Shown: positions 1 to 7,275, numbered from the stretch's first letter. The stretch: 7,275 nucleotides of DNA from an uncultured Clostridia bacterium (GCA_947306035.1 CAMZFG010000038.1:1-7275), one strand, 5' to 3'. The notes: generated from the sequence alone by a model not told the origin. Translations and numbers: made by a program.

Positions 1-1259
1 AAAAAGGTCGCGGCGTCGCCCCGCGTCAGAGGCGCGTCGGGGGAGAGGGTGCCATCGGCGAAGGTGGCGAGCAGTCCCGCCTCGTAGGCGGCGTAGAGCG
101 CGTCGGCGGTGCCTACCGGAATGCTGTCGAAGTCCCGCACCGCGTCGGCGTAGGTCGGGGCGGCGAGCGGCAGCACGGCGGCGGCCCATACGGCGGCTTC
201 GCTTCTCGTCACCGCCGCGTCGGGGCAAAAGTTTTCGCCCGTGACGAACCCTTTGGCCTTCAGGTAGGCCGCGGCGCGCTTCATGCCGGCGGGAATGGCG
301 TCGTCGTCGGCAAAGTCCGTGGCCGCAACGGCGGGCGCTTCCACGCCGGCGGCTTCTAACAGAACGGTCGCGAACGCCGCGCGGGAGAGCGTGGCCTCGG
401 GGTGAAAATAGTGCGTTCCGCCCGTTTCGTCGCCCGAGAGCCAGCCCTTTTCGCTGACCGTCAGGGCGTCGCTGTGCCGCGCGCCGTCCGGCATATCGGC
501 ATACAGCCAGCCCGTGACGAGCGGCCGTACCGTGATGCTGACTTCCGCCGTCGGGGCGAACGCGCCCGCGTCGTCCTGTACCCGCCAGGTAAAGGCGTCC
601 GCGCCGTCATAGCCCGCGTCGGGGGTATAGACGAAGTCGCCCGTGGCGGCGTCGAGCGTCACCGTGCCGTGCGCGGGGTAGCGGCAGATCTCGAACGAAA
701 GGGGATCGCCCTCGGGATCAGAGGCCGTCAGCGTGCCGGGCAGTGAGAGCGAGGCGTGCGTGGTCACCGCCATGACCGAGCCCCGTCCCGCGGGGCAGCA
801 GTTGACCCCGTCGGTCACTTTCAGGCGGCAGGAGAGGGTGTAGCCGACCGGCCCATCCGCGGTGGCGGGCTCAAAGCCGAAACTGCTTTTGTAAGTGCCC
901 TCGGTCGGCACAAAAGAAAGATAAGAAAGCGTTTCGCGGGGAATGGTCTGCCCCACCGCCACGGCCGTGTGACCGAGCAGCAGCTGCCCCTCGGTGACGG
1001 GCGGCAGAGCGGTGACGGTGATGGCGGTGACGGGCGCGCCGGAAAGCGACGCGTCCAACAGATCGGCCGAGACGGAAACGGGCTCTCCCGCGGGGGCGGA
1101 ACAGCAGACCGCGGCCTGTTCGGCCAGGCGGCAAAGCCCCGGGCTGACGAGCGTTGAGGTGGCCGTTTTGCCGCCGAACAGCCAAAGGCCGCCCGCCACG
1201 GCGCCGGCCGCCGCCGCGCCGCAGAGCCCGGCGAACAGAAATGTATGCTTGCGTTTCAT
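1..1259 (-). CDS. Exported SLH-domain protein with cadherin/Ig-like domains (3' end cut by window edge)
   Basis: The frame is open from an ATG at 1259-1257 to the left edge, giving 419 codons with no stop, so the C-terminus is missing. AAGGAG (1267-1272) lies 7 nt upstream of the ATG and supports the start. Residues 1-4 are basic (MKRK) and about 6-29 are hydrophobic and Ala/Gly-rich: a signal peptide or N-terminal anchor without an obvious cleavage site. Residues about 78-155 resemble a degenerate cadherin-like repeat. Residues about 163-246 are a clearer one, with ASDPEGDPLSF, HGTV, YTPDAGYDGADAF and a closing SITVRP strand. Residues about 250-305, 314-365 and 375-419 look like three S-layer homology repeats; each has an [F/L]xPxAxx[S/T]R core (FHPEATLSR, FCPDAAVTR, LSPDAPLTR). 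SLH domains generally bind secondary cell-wall polymers, so a wall-attached surface role is inferred. No catalytic domain is visible and the ligand is unknown. It diverges from gdhA. Cys is unusually frequent for an exported protein (see findings). Confidence 0.88.
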   Translation of the reverse strand, partial: MKRKHTFLFAGLCGAAAAGAVAGGLWLFGGKTATSTLVSPGLCRLAEQAAVCCSAPAGEPVSVSADLLDASLSGAPVTAITVTALPPVTEGQLLLGHTAVAVGQTIPRETLSYLSFVPTEGTYKSSFGFEPATADGPVGYTLSCRLKVTDGVNCCPAGRGSVMAVTTHASLSLPGTLTASDPEGDPLSFEICRYPAHGTVTLDAATGDFVYTPDAGYDGADAFTWRVQDDAGAFAPTAEVSITVRPLVTGWLYADMPDGARHSDALTVSEKGWLSGDETGGTHYFHPEATLSRAAFATVLLEAAGVEAPAVAATDFADDDAIPAGMKRAAAYLKAKGFVTGENFCPDAAVTRSEAAVWAAAVLPLAAPTYADAVRDFDSIPVGTADALYAAYEAGLLATFADGTLSPDAPLTRGDAATF

Positions 1260-1321
1260 AGCGGATCTCCTTTTTGTGTTTTCATGCCCACTCTATGCGA
1301 AAAACGCGCCGGCTATGCCGC

Positions 1322-1394
1322 TTTTATGAAAGTGCGTTGTGCAAATCTACCGCAAAAAAGGTAAAAAGAGCGTATTCTATCGTGTTTTATGAAA
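1322..1394. repeat. 10-bp direct repeat TTTTATGAAA in the SLH/gdhA divergent spacer
   Basis: TTTTATGAAA occurs at 1322-1331 and 1385-1394. The starts are 63 bp apart, close to six helical turns. A partial inverted copy (TTTCATAA) lies at 1463-1470, just after the gdhA -10. The second copy ends 37 bp before the gdhA -35. This may be a regulator site, but the region is AT-rich and chance is not excluded. No convincing promoter for the minus-strand SLH gene was found: there is a TAGAAT at 1379-1374 (minus) without a good -35 partner. Confidence 0.3.
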
Positions 1395-1431
1395 AAATAT
1401 GCAGTTTTTTGAATTTGTTCTTGCAGATTGC

Positions 1432-1460
1432 TTGACAAGCGCCCGCGCGTGTGCTACAAT
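1432..1460 (+). promoter_or_regulatory. Sigma-A-type promoter of gdhA
   Basis: The -35 TTGACA (1432-1437) is a perfect consensus. A 17-nt spacer separates it from the -10 TACAAT (1455-1460), and a TG one base upstream (1452-1453) makes it an extended -10. Transcription should start near 1467, leaving a leader of about 43 nt. That leader contains a small hairpin, TGCGG-TTTTT-CCGCA (1477-1491), three bases before the ribosome site. The promoter should be strong without an activator. Confidence 0.85.
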
Positions 1461-1470
1461 ATTTTCATAA

Positions 1471-2853
<1,383 letters not shown>

Positions 2854-2867
2854 TCGTTTGATACCCC

Positions 2868-2908
2868 GAGGCGCAAAGTATGATCTTTTCGTATTTTGCG
2901 CCTCTTTT
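2868..2908 (+). terminator. Intrinsic terminator of gdhA
   Basis: GAGGCGCAAA (2868-2877) pairs perfectly with TTTGCGCCTC (2895-2904). The helix can continue inward through GTATGA/TTCGTAT-type pairs, two of them wobble, to a 5-nt loop at 2884-2888, giving a stem of about 16 bp. TTTT follows at 2905-2908. It starts 15 nt after the gdhA stop, so most transcripts should end before nfnA. Confidence 0.85.
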
Positions 2909-2921
2909 ATACCCGTTTATA

Positions 2922-2950
2922 TTGCAAACGAGCGGGCTTTTTGCTACAAT
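2922..2950 (+). promoter_or_regulatory. Sigma-A-type promoter of nfnAB
   Basis: TTGCAA (2922-2927), a 17-nt spacer and TACAAT (2945-2950), with TG at 2942-2943 giving an extended -10. The last ten bases (TTGCTACAAT) match the gdhA promoter (GTGCTACAAT) except for the first. Transcription should start near 2957, leaving a leader of about 24 nt with AAAGGAG at 2968-2974. It begins 13 nt after the gdhA terminator T-run, so nfnAB is its own unit. Confidence 0.75.
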
Positions 2951-2980
2951 GAAAGCAGAAAGACCCGAAAGGAGACCGAT

Positions 2981-3829
2981 ATGTTCGAGATCGTCAGACG
3001 AGCGGAGCTGAACCCCACGGTCACGCTGTTGGAAGTGGCCGCGCCGCTGGTGGCCAAAAAGGCCAGACCGGGGCAGTTCATCATTCTGCGGGTAGACGCG
3101 GCCGGTGAGCGCATTCCGCTGACCATTGCCGACAGCGACCCCGAAAAGGGCACCGTCACCGTCATTTTTCAGATCGTGGGCGCCACCACGGAAAAACTCA
3201 ATCACGTGCCCGCGGGCGGCTGTCTTGCCGATTTCGTCGGGCCGCTCGGCCGCGCGACCGAGATCGGGGGCGTCAAAAAGGTGGCTGTGGTCGGCGGCGG
3301 CGTGGGCTGCGCCATCGCCTATCCCGTGGCCAAAGCGTTCTTTGAAGCGGGCGCCGAGGTACACGCCGTGGTCGGCTTTCGCAGCAAAGACCTGATCATA
3401 CTGGAAAACGAGTTCCGCGCCCACGCGCACAAATTCGTGCTGATGACCGACGACGGCAGCGCGGGTGAAAAAGGGCTTGTGACCGACGCGCTGCGCCGCC
3501 TGATCGAAGCGGGCGAGCGGTACGACCGCGTGGTCACCATCGGGCCGCTGATCATGATGAAATTCGTCAGCGCGGTGACAAAGGAATACGGCATTCCGAC
3601 CGTGGCCAGCATGAACCCCGTCATGATCGACGGCACGGGCATGTGCGGCGGCTGTCGCCTGACCGTGGGCGGCGAGACCAAATTCGCCTGCGTCGACGGC
3701 CCCGAGTTCGACGCGCATCTGATCGATTTTGACGAGGCGATGGAGCGCGGCGCCATGTACCGCGATTTCGAGCGGGCCGCGCACGAGGCGACCTGCAACC
3801 TGTATCGGATGGGGGAGAGCAAGCAATGA
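2981..3829 (+). CDS. nfnA: NADH-dependent ferredoxin:NADP+ oxidoreductase, small (alpha) subunit
   Basis: This 282-residue subunit belongs to the ferredoxin-reductase-like family shared with dihydroorotate dehydrogenase PyrK. In Nfn it binds FAD, one [2Fe-2S] cluster and NAD(H), and works with NfnB to couple NADH and reduced ferredoxin oxidation to reduction of two NADP+. FAD-domain motifs are PGQF (30-33) and RIPLTIAD (44-51). The nucleotide loop is VVGGGVGCA (103-111). The cluster motif is Asp217, Cys222, Cys225 and Cys237 (DGTGMCGGC, then CRLTVGGETKFAC), which fits the Asp plus three Cys ligation described for Thermotoga Nfn. The start is set by AAAGGAG 6 nt upstream; the frame reads further back, but that would run through the gdhA terminator and the promoter. 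Its last four bases overlap the nfnB start (ATGA), which implies translational coupling. A sulfide dehydrogenase-like role was considered, but context favours Nfn. Confidence 0.92.
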   Translation: MFEIVRRAELNPTVTLLEVAAPLVAKKARPGQFIILRVDAAGERIPLTIADSDPEKGTVTVIFQIVGATTEKLNHVPAGGCLADFVGPLGRATEIGGVKKVAVVGGGVGCAIAYPVAKAFFEAGAEVHAVVGFRSKDLIILENEFRAHAHKFVLMTDDGSAGEKGLVTDALRRLIEAGERYDRVVTIGPLIMMKFVSAVTKEYGIPTVASMNPVMIDGTGMCGGCRLTVGGETKFACVDGPEFDAHLIDFDEAMERGAMYRDFERAAHEATCNLYRMGESKQ

Positions 3830-5238
3830 ACATGTCAAAACAGAAAAATCCCATGCCGACGCAGGATCCCGCCGTGCGGGCGCACAACTTTGACGAAGTG
3901 GCAAAGGGGTACGACGCCGAGACCGCCGAGAACGAGGCAGACCGCTGCCTGCATTGCAAAAACCCCGCCTGCGTGTCGGGCTGTCCCGTCAAGATCAACA
4001 TTCCCGCCTTTCTTCAAAAAGCCGCCGCGGGCGACTTTGAGGGCGCTTACGCCGTCATCACGGCGGAGAGTTCGCTGCCCGCCGTCTGCGGCCGCGTCTG
4101 CCCCCAGGAGAACCAATGCGAGGGGCAATGCGTGCGCGGCAAAAACGGCGATCCCGTCGGCATCGGCCGCGTGGAGCGTTTCGTGGCCGACTGGCATAAC
4201 GAGCACGCGGCGGCGCCTGCCGAAAAGCCCGTCTCCAACGGGCATCGCGTGGCCGTGATCGGCTCCGGCCCGTCGGGTCTGACCTGCGCCGGCGATCTGG
4301 CCAAAAAGGGCTATGACGTGACGATCTTCGAGGCCCTGCACACCCCGGGCGGCGTGCTGGTCTACGGCATTCCCGAATTCCGCTTGCCCAAAGCCATCGT
4401 CTCCCGCGAGATCGAGGGCCTCTCGGCGCTCGGCGTGCGCGTTTGCACCGACGTGGTCATCGGGCGCACCCTCTCCGTTGACGATCTGTTCGACGAGGGG
4501 TACGAAGCCGTGTTCATCGGCTCGGGCGCGGGCCTGCCCCGCTTTATGAACATACCCGGCGAAAACCTCAAAGGCGTTTACTCCGCCAACGAATACCTCA
4601 CGCGCGTCAACCTGATGAAGGCCTACCGCGCAGACAGCGATACCCCCGTGATGAAGGGCGGCCGCGTGGCGGTGGTGGGCGGCGGCAACGTGGCCATGGA
4701 CGCGGCCAGAACGGCGCTGCGCCTCGGCGCGGACAAAGTCTACATCGTCTATCGCCGCTCTATGGAAGAACTGCCCGCACGGCGCGAGGAAGTGGAGCAC
4801 GCCATGGAGGAGGGCATTGAGTTTCTGCTTTTGAACAACCCCGTCGAGATACTCGGCTACCATAATCCAAACGACCGCCGCGACCCCAAAAACGGCTTTG
4901 TCACGGGCATGCGGGTCATTCGCATGGAGCTGGGCGAGCCGGACGAACGCGGCCGCCGCAGACCCGTGGAGATCCCGGGCAGCGAGTACGAACTGGCGCT
5001 GGACACGGTGGTCATGGCCATCGGCACTTCGCCGAACCCCCTGATCAAATCGACCACGCCGGGGCTTGACGTCAACCGGCACGGCGGCATCGTGGTAGAG
5101 GAAGAAACGGGCAAGACCTCGCTTGACGGCGTGTACGCCGGCGGCGACGCGGTGACCGGCGCGGCCACCGTCATTCTCGCCATGGGCGCGGGCAAGACCG
5201 CCGCCGCGGCCATCGACAAGGCGCTCGGCGCACGATAA
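3826..5238 (+). CDS. nfnB: NADH-dependent ferredoxin:NADP+ oxidoreductase, large (beta) subunit (GltD-like)
   Basis: This 470-residue subunit carries the bifurcating FAD, two [4Fe-4S] clusters and the NADP(H) site of the cytoplasmic NfnAB complex. The N-terminal cysteine region has Cys41, 44, 49 and 53 (CLHCKNPACVSGC) and Cys88, 92, 98 and 102. The FAD loop is VIGSGPSG (144-151), followed by TPGGVLVYGIPEFRLPK. The NADPH Rossmann loop is VVGGGNVAMDAAR (283-295), with YRRS at 309-312 likely contacting the 2'-phosphate. The closing FAD motif is GVYAGGDAVTGAATV (435-449). The family is often auto-named glutamate synthase small subunit or GltA, but no glutamate synthase large subunit lies nearby and nfnA is directly coupled, so NfnB is the better call. 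GGAG at 3813-3816 is 9 nt from the chosen ATG; the next ATG (3832) would be 15 nt away. Length and motifs are complete. Confidence 0.94.
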   Translation: MNMSKQKNPMPTQDPAVRAHNFDEVAKGYDAETAENEADRCLHCKNPACVSGCPVKINIPAFLQKAAAGDFEGAYAVITAESSLPAVCGRVCPQENQCEGQCVRGKNGDPVGIGRVERFVADWHNEHAAAPAEKPVSNGHRVAVIGSGPSGLTCAGDLAKKGYDVTIFEALHTPGGVLVYGIPEFRLPKAIVSREIEGLSALGVRVCTDVVIGRTLSVDDLFDEGYEAVFIGSGAGLPRFMNIPGENLKGVYSANEYLTRVNLMKAYRADSDTPVMKGGRVAVVGGGNVAMDAARTALRLGADKVYIVYRRSMEELPARREEVEHAMEEGIEFLLLNNPVEILGYHNPNDRRDPKNGFVTGMRVIRMELGEPDERGRRRPVEIPGSEYELALDTVVMAIGTSPNPLIKSTTPGLDVNRHGGIVVEEETGKTSLDGVYAGGDAVTGAATVILAMGAGKTAAAAIDKALGAR

Positions 5239-5253
5239 TATGCGACCCCATTC

Positions 5254-5284
5254 AAAAAAGCACCCTGTTTTCAGGGTGCTTTTT
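5254..5284. terminator. Bidirectional terminator shared by nfnB and the convergent AraC-family gene
   Basis: AGCACCCTG (5259-5267) and CAGGGTGCT (5272-5280) form a perfect 9-bp stem with a TTTT loop. An A-run (5254-5259) lies on the left and a T-run (5280-5284) on the right, so the hairpin is followed by U's on either strand. It starts about 16 nt after the nfnB stop. For the minus strand the stem includes the final codons and stop of the regulator. Confidence 0.88.
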
Positions 5285-6152
5285 GCGTCGCCGCGATCAG
5301 GGCGCCCGGCGTTACGCCGTATTTCTTTTTGAACACTTTGATAAAATAGGAGACGGAAGAAAAACCGACGGCGGCGGTGATATCCGCGACTTTGGTCTTG
5401 TGCTCGTTCTCGATCAGATGCCGCGCGTACCGCAGCCGCAGATCGAGCAGATACGCCGCGTAACTGCATTGCATGTGCCGTCGGAACAGCGCGGAAAAGT
5501 AATGCGTCGAAAGCCCCGTGCTTTTGGCGACTTCCTCCTCCGAAAGCGCGCCTGTGAAACGGCGATGGATATAGACGACCGCCGCCTGTATGCGGTGCGC
5601 GTCGCTTTCCTCTGCTTTCGCCGGCGGCCGCGTTCGGTCGCATTGCAGCAAAAACAGAGCCAGCACGTGATTGAGCGCGCATTCGACCAGGGCCTTTTGC
5701 GGCGCGCCGTTCCGCGGTTCGGCCTCGACCGCCTGCCGCAGACCCGCCAGCAGCGCCTCTGCCTGCCCGATATCGGCCTCGTCGTCAAAGTCGCAATAGC
5801 GGCGGCCCGCCAAACGATAGACGCGCTCGAGCAGGGCAGGCTGTACCAGCGACGCGGAGAACTTGACGTTGACCATCGTCATGACGTTGTCGGGGTCGTT
5901 GCGGATGGTGTGAAAATCGTTCGGCATGCAGAGATAGGCCGAGCCGCGGCGCACGGGCAGACGCGCGTTGTTCCAGGTGTGAACGCCCCGGCCGGCGAGC
6001 ACGAACTCGAACTCGCAATAGTCGTGCCAATGCAGCGTCACGGGCGCCCACCCGCCGCCGATCTGGTGATATTCGATGCGCACCTCGGCGCTGTCGCCGA
6101 CGCCGGGCGCGGTGACGGATTGCATCCGTTGTCGGCGTTCCCGCTTTTTCAT
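5271..6152 (-). CDS. AraC-family transcriptional regulator with N-terminal cupin sensor domain
   Basis: This 293-residue protein has the standard AraC size. Residues about 25-100 are a cupin-type sensor domain with HWHDYCEFEFVLAGRG (41-56), MPNDFHTI (76-83) and an NVKF strand (95-98), as in ligand-sensing AraC regulators that often respond to sugars. Residues about 185-285 hold the paired helix-turn-helix DNA-binding domain: LSEEEVAKSTGLSTHYFSALFRRHM (203-227) and KVADITAAVGFSSVSYFIKVFKKKYGVTP (254-282). The ATG at 6152-6150 has AGGAGG (6158-6163) 5 nt upstream and its own promoter. A later Met at residue 10 has no comparable ribosome site. The stop codon lies inside the shared terminator hairpin. 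The gene is divergent from the EEP lipoprotein, so control of that gene, of itself or of both is the likely role. The inducer is unknown. Confidence 0.94.
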   Translation of the reverse strand: MKKRERRQRMQSVTAPGVGDSAEVRIEYHQIGGGWAPVTLHWHDYCEFEFVLAGRGVHTWNNARLPVRRGSAYLCMPNDFHTIRNDPDNVMTMVNVKFSASLVQPALLERVYRLAGRRYCDFDDEADIGQAEALLAGLRQAVEAEPRNGAPQKALVECALNHVLALFLLQCDRTRPPAKAEESDAHRIQAAVVYIHRRFTGALSEEEVAKSTGLSTHYFSALFRRHMQCSYAAYLLDLRLRYARHLIENEHKTKVADITAAVGFSSVSYFIKVFKKKYGVTPGALIAATQKAP

Positions 6153-6182
6153 GGCGCCCTCCTTTGCTTGTTTTCTGTTTCT

Positions 6183-6211
6183 ATGATAGCCGTTTTTCGG
6201 CGCGATGTCAA
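6183..6211 (-). promoter_or_regulatory. Promoter of the AraC-family regulator
   Basis: On the minus strand, TTGACA (6211-6206) is followed by a 17-nt spacer and TATCAT (6188-6183). Transcription should start near 6176, leaving a leader of about 24 nt. A perfect -35 and near-consensus -10 suggest appreciable basal expression. Confidence 0.8.
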
Positions 6212-6240
6212 GAAAAAAGAGCCGTCATTTCGGATAAATC

Positions 6241-6316
6241 AGTTATAAAATGCGCCGGCAAACGGTAAAAATCGTAAAATTGAGTTATAAATAGTAAAAA
6301 ATGTGCATCCGGCGCA
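6241..6316. repeat. AT-rich repeat cluster between two divergent promoters; candidate AraC operator
   Basis: A 9-bp direct repeat AGTTATAAA lies at 6241-6249 and 6283-6291, 42 bp apart (about four helical turns). An inverted pair TGCGCCGG (6251-6258) and CCGGCGCA (6309-6316) brackets this region, and its right arm overlaps the -35 position of the plus-strand promoter. GTAAAA occurs three times (6265, 6274, 6294). A-runs centred near 6248, 6269, 6278, 6290 and 6298 fall roughly in step with the helix and could bend the DNA. Individually each repeat could arise by chance; the position between regulator and target makes an operator plausible. Confidence 0.4.
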
Positions 6317-6326
6317 GACGGGAGAA

Positions 6327-6335
6327 TGATATAAT
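6327..6335 (+). promoter_or_regulatory. Extended -10 promoter of the EEP lipoprotein gene
   Basis: TGATATAAT has a perfect -10 (6330-6335) plus the TG extension. The expected -35 position (6307-6312, ATCCGG) has no similarity to TTGACA. This fits a promoter that relies on the extended -10 or on an activator bound just upstream, such as the divergent AraC protein. Start expected near 6342. Confidence 0.65.
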
Positions 6336-6351
6336 GAAATCAGAAGAGTAC

Positions 6352-6375
6352 GCGCCGCCGCGCAAGCGGCCGCGC
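6352..6375 (+). other. GC-rich leader hairpin with GCAA tetraloop ahead of the lipoprotein gene
   Basis: GCGC (6352-6355) pairs with GCGC (6372-6375). After one C/C mismatch, GCCGC (6357-6361) pairs with GCGGC (6366-6370), closing on a GCAA (GNRA-type) loop. It ends one base before GGGAGGAG (6377-6384), the ribosome site. No T-run follows, so it is not a terminator. It may stabilise the mRNA or affect translation; function is inferred. Confidence 0.5.
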
Positions 6376-6391
6376 AGGGAGGAGTTTTGAC

Positions 6392-7275
6392 ATGAAAAGG
6401 ATACTGGCGCTGTTTTTGGCGCTTTTGATGTTTGGCGCGCTGCTCTCTGCCTGCGGCGCAAAAGAAACGCCCGACGACGAGAACGAAAACGAACAATCCG
6501 AAGAGGAGGATGAGGGGATGGCACCGTTTTCATTTTCGGTCATGACCTACAACACGCAGAACGCAGGCGTGAGCAAAGGCAACGAGCCGTCGCACGACGC
6601 CAAATATAAAAAGTTGGCGGGCATGATCGATCAAAAAAAGCCGGATCTGATCGCGCTGCAGGAATGCGCCGCCGCCGACGCCGCCAACTCGATCCGCAAA
6701 AAACTGGCCGACAAAGATAACTATAGCGTCGTCACGGGTTCTTCCGGTGCGCACACCGCCCTGATCTACAACAAAACGGTCTTTGAAAAAACGGCGAGCG
6801 GTTGCCAACAGATCGGTGCGGCGGGCGACGAAACGGGCTCGGCCTACGACCGGTATCTGAACTGGGTCAAACTGCGTCATATCGAAAGCGGCACGGAGTT
6901 CGTGGTGATCCCGGTGCACGTCGACTACGTCAAAGAGGCGTACCTGGCGCAACTGCAGAAGATCGTCGATTTTCTCAAAGAAAAGCAGGCCGGCGTTTCG
7001 GCGATCCTGATGGGCGACTTCAACGCGCGGCCGGACGCCCTGAAAAACACCGCGATCGTCACGGAACGCTATAACAGCGCGCGGGAACTGGCGACCGTCA
7101 ACAACACCAAAAACACGGCCACGTTTTTGGGTGAGGGCGGCGGCATCCTCGACCACGTCTTTTACAAATCGTCCGTCGGTTTCCGGGGGCTCAAATCGCA
7201 GTACTACGAGGTACTGACGAGCGACGAAAACAACCCCTCCGATCACCGCCCCGTTTACGCGGAATTCAGTTTCGG
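6392..7275 (+). CDS. Secreted lipoprotein with endonuclease/exonuclease/phosphatase (EEP) domain (runs off right edge)
   Basis: The frame is open for 294 codons to the window end; the fold looks complete, so the stop is probably just outside. Residues 1-20 form a lipoprotein signal with lipobox LSAC and Cys21 as the lipidation site, placing the enzyme on the outer face of the membrane. Residues 25-42 are a highly acidic linker. From 47 the metal-dependent EEP fold follows: TYN (Asn54), LQE (Glu91), PVHVDY (His176), GDFN (Asp209, Asn211), LDHVFY (Asp254) and SDHRP (Asp284, His285), which are the expected catalytic and metal-site residues in the expected order. The family includes DNase I-like nucleases, sphingomyelinases and inositol or sugar phosphatases; the substrate cannot be read from sequence. 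GGGAGGAG lies 7 nt before the ATG. It is divergent from the AraC-family gene, its likely regulator. Confidence 0.9.
   Translation, partial: MKRILALFLALLMFGALLSACGAKETPDDENENEQSEEEDEGMAPFSFSVMTYNTQNAGVSKGNEPSHDAKYKKLAGMIDQKKPDLIALQECAAADAANSIRKKLADKDNYSVVTGSSGAHTALIYNKTVFEKTASGCQQIGAAGDETGSAYDRYLNWVKLRHIESGTEFVVIPVHVDYVKEAYLAQLQKIVDFLKEKQAGVSAILMGDFNARPDALKNTAIVTERYNSARELATVNNTKNTATFLGEGGGILDHVFYKSSVGFRGLKSQYYEVLTSDENNPSDHRPVYAEFSF

Noticed and set aside
402..1329. Plus-strand open frames across the left region
   Set aside because: They lie opposite the SLH gene, which has a signal peptide, domain motifs and a ribosome site. The plus-strand products are Arg/Gly-rich and unrecognisable.
2858..2980. 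In-frame upstream extension of nfnA
   Set aside because: It would be translated through the gdhA terminator and the nfn promoter, and the added residues match no family sequence; 2981 has a good ribosome site.
3826..5238. Annotation of nfnB as glutamate synthase small subunit (GltD)
   Set aside because: The domain is homologous, but no large glutamate synthase subunit is adjacent and the gene overlaps nfnA.
3835..5682. 615-codon minus-strand open frame opposite nfnB and overlapping the AraC gene
   Set aside because: It overlaps two well-supported genes, crosses the terminator hairpin and yields low-complexity protein without motifs.
5283..6248. Plus-strand open frame opposite the AraC-family gene (321 codons)
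   Set aside because: Arg/Asp/Val-rich shadow without motifs; the minus strand has cupin and helix-turn-helix motifs, a ribosome site and a promoter.
6530..7246. Minus-strand open frame opposite the EEP lipoprotein (238 codons)
   Set aside because: Antisense shadow; all EEP catalytic motifs are on the plus strand.

Overview
The window reads as chromosomal DNA of an anaerobic, GC-rich Firmicute, most likely a Clostridia-type bacterium. The evidence is strong AGGAGG ribosome sites, TTGACA/TACAAT-type promoters with exact 17-nt spacers, hairpin plus T-run terminators, an SLH-domain surface protein, a Gram-positive-style lipoprotein and the strict-anaerobe enzyme NfnAB. The lineage is inferred from gene content and style, not from a marker gene. 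Codon use looks uniform, and I see no insertion sequence, tRNA, rRNA, CRISPR array or phage gene.

Layout, left to right. (1) Bases 1-1259, minus strand: the first 419 codons of an exported protein with two cadherin/Ig-like domains and three SLH-type repeats, cut by the left edge. (2) A roughly 250-nt divergent spacer holds the gdhA promoter and a 10-bp direct repeat. (3) gdhA (1510-2853, plus) encodes a hexameric glutamate dehydrogenase, probably NADP-linked, and ends in a strong hairpin terminator. (4) nfnA-nfnB (2981-5238, plus) have their own promoter, overlap by ATGA and encode the electron-bifurcating NADH-dependent ferredoxin:NADP+ oxidoreductase. (5) A hairpin at 5254-5284 serves both strands and contains the stop codon of the convergent AraC-family regulator (5271-6152, minus). 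(6) A roughly 240-nt divergent spacer has one promoter each way, with AT-rich repeats between them. (7) From 6392 to the right edge, plus strand: a secreted lipoprotein with an endonuclease/exonuclease/phosphatase (EEP) domain, nearly complete.

The centre forms a plausible redox/nitrogen module. NfnAB makes NADPH from NADH plus reduced ferredoxin, and an NADP-type glutamate dehydrogenase would use it to fix ammonium into glutamate. gdhA and nfnAB are separate transcription units, but their promoters are near copies of each other. The right end looks like a regulator with a divergently transcribed surface enzyme as its likely target.

I do not see a clearly new multi-gene system. The items most worth a second look are the regulatory architecture of the AraC/EEP intergenic region, the terminator fused to the AraC stop codon, and the gdhA/nfnAB pairing.
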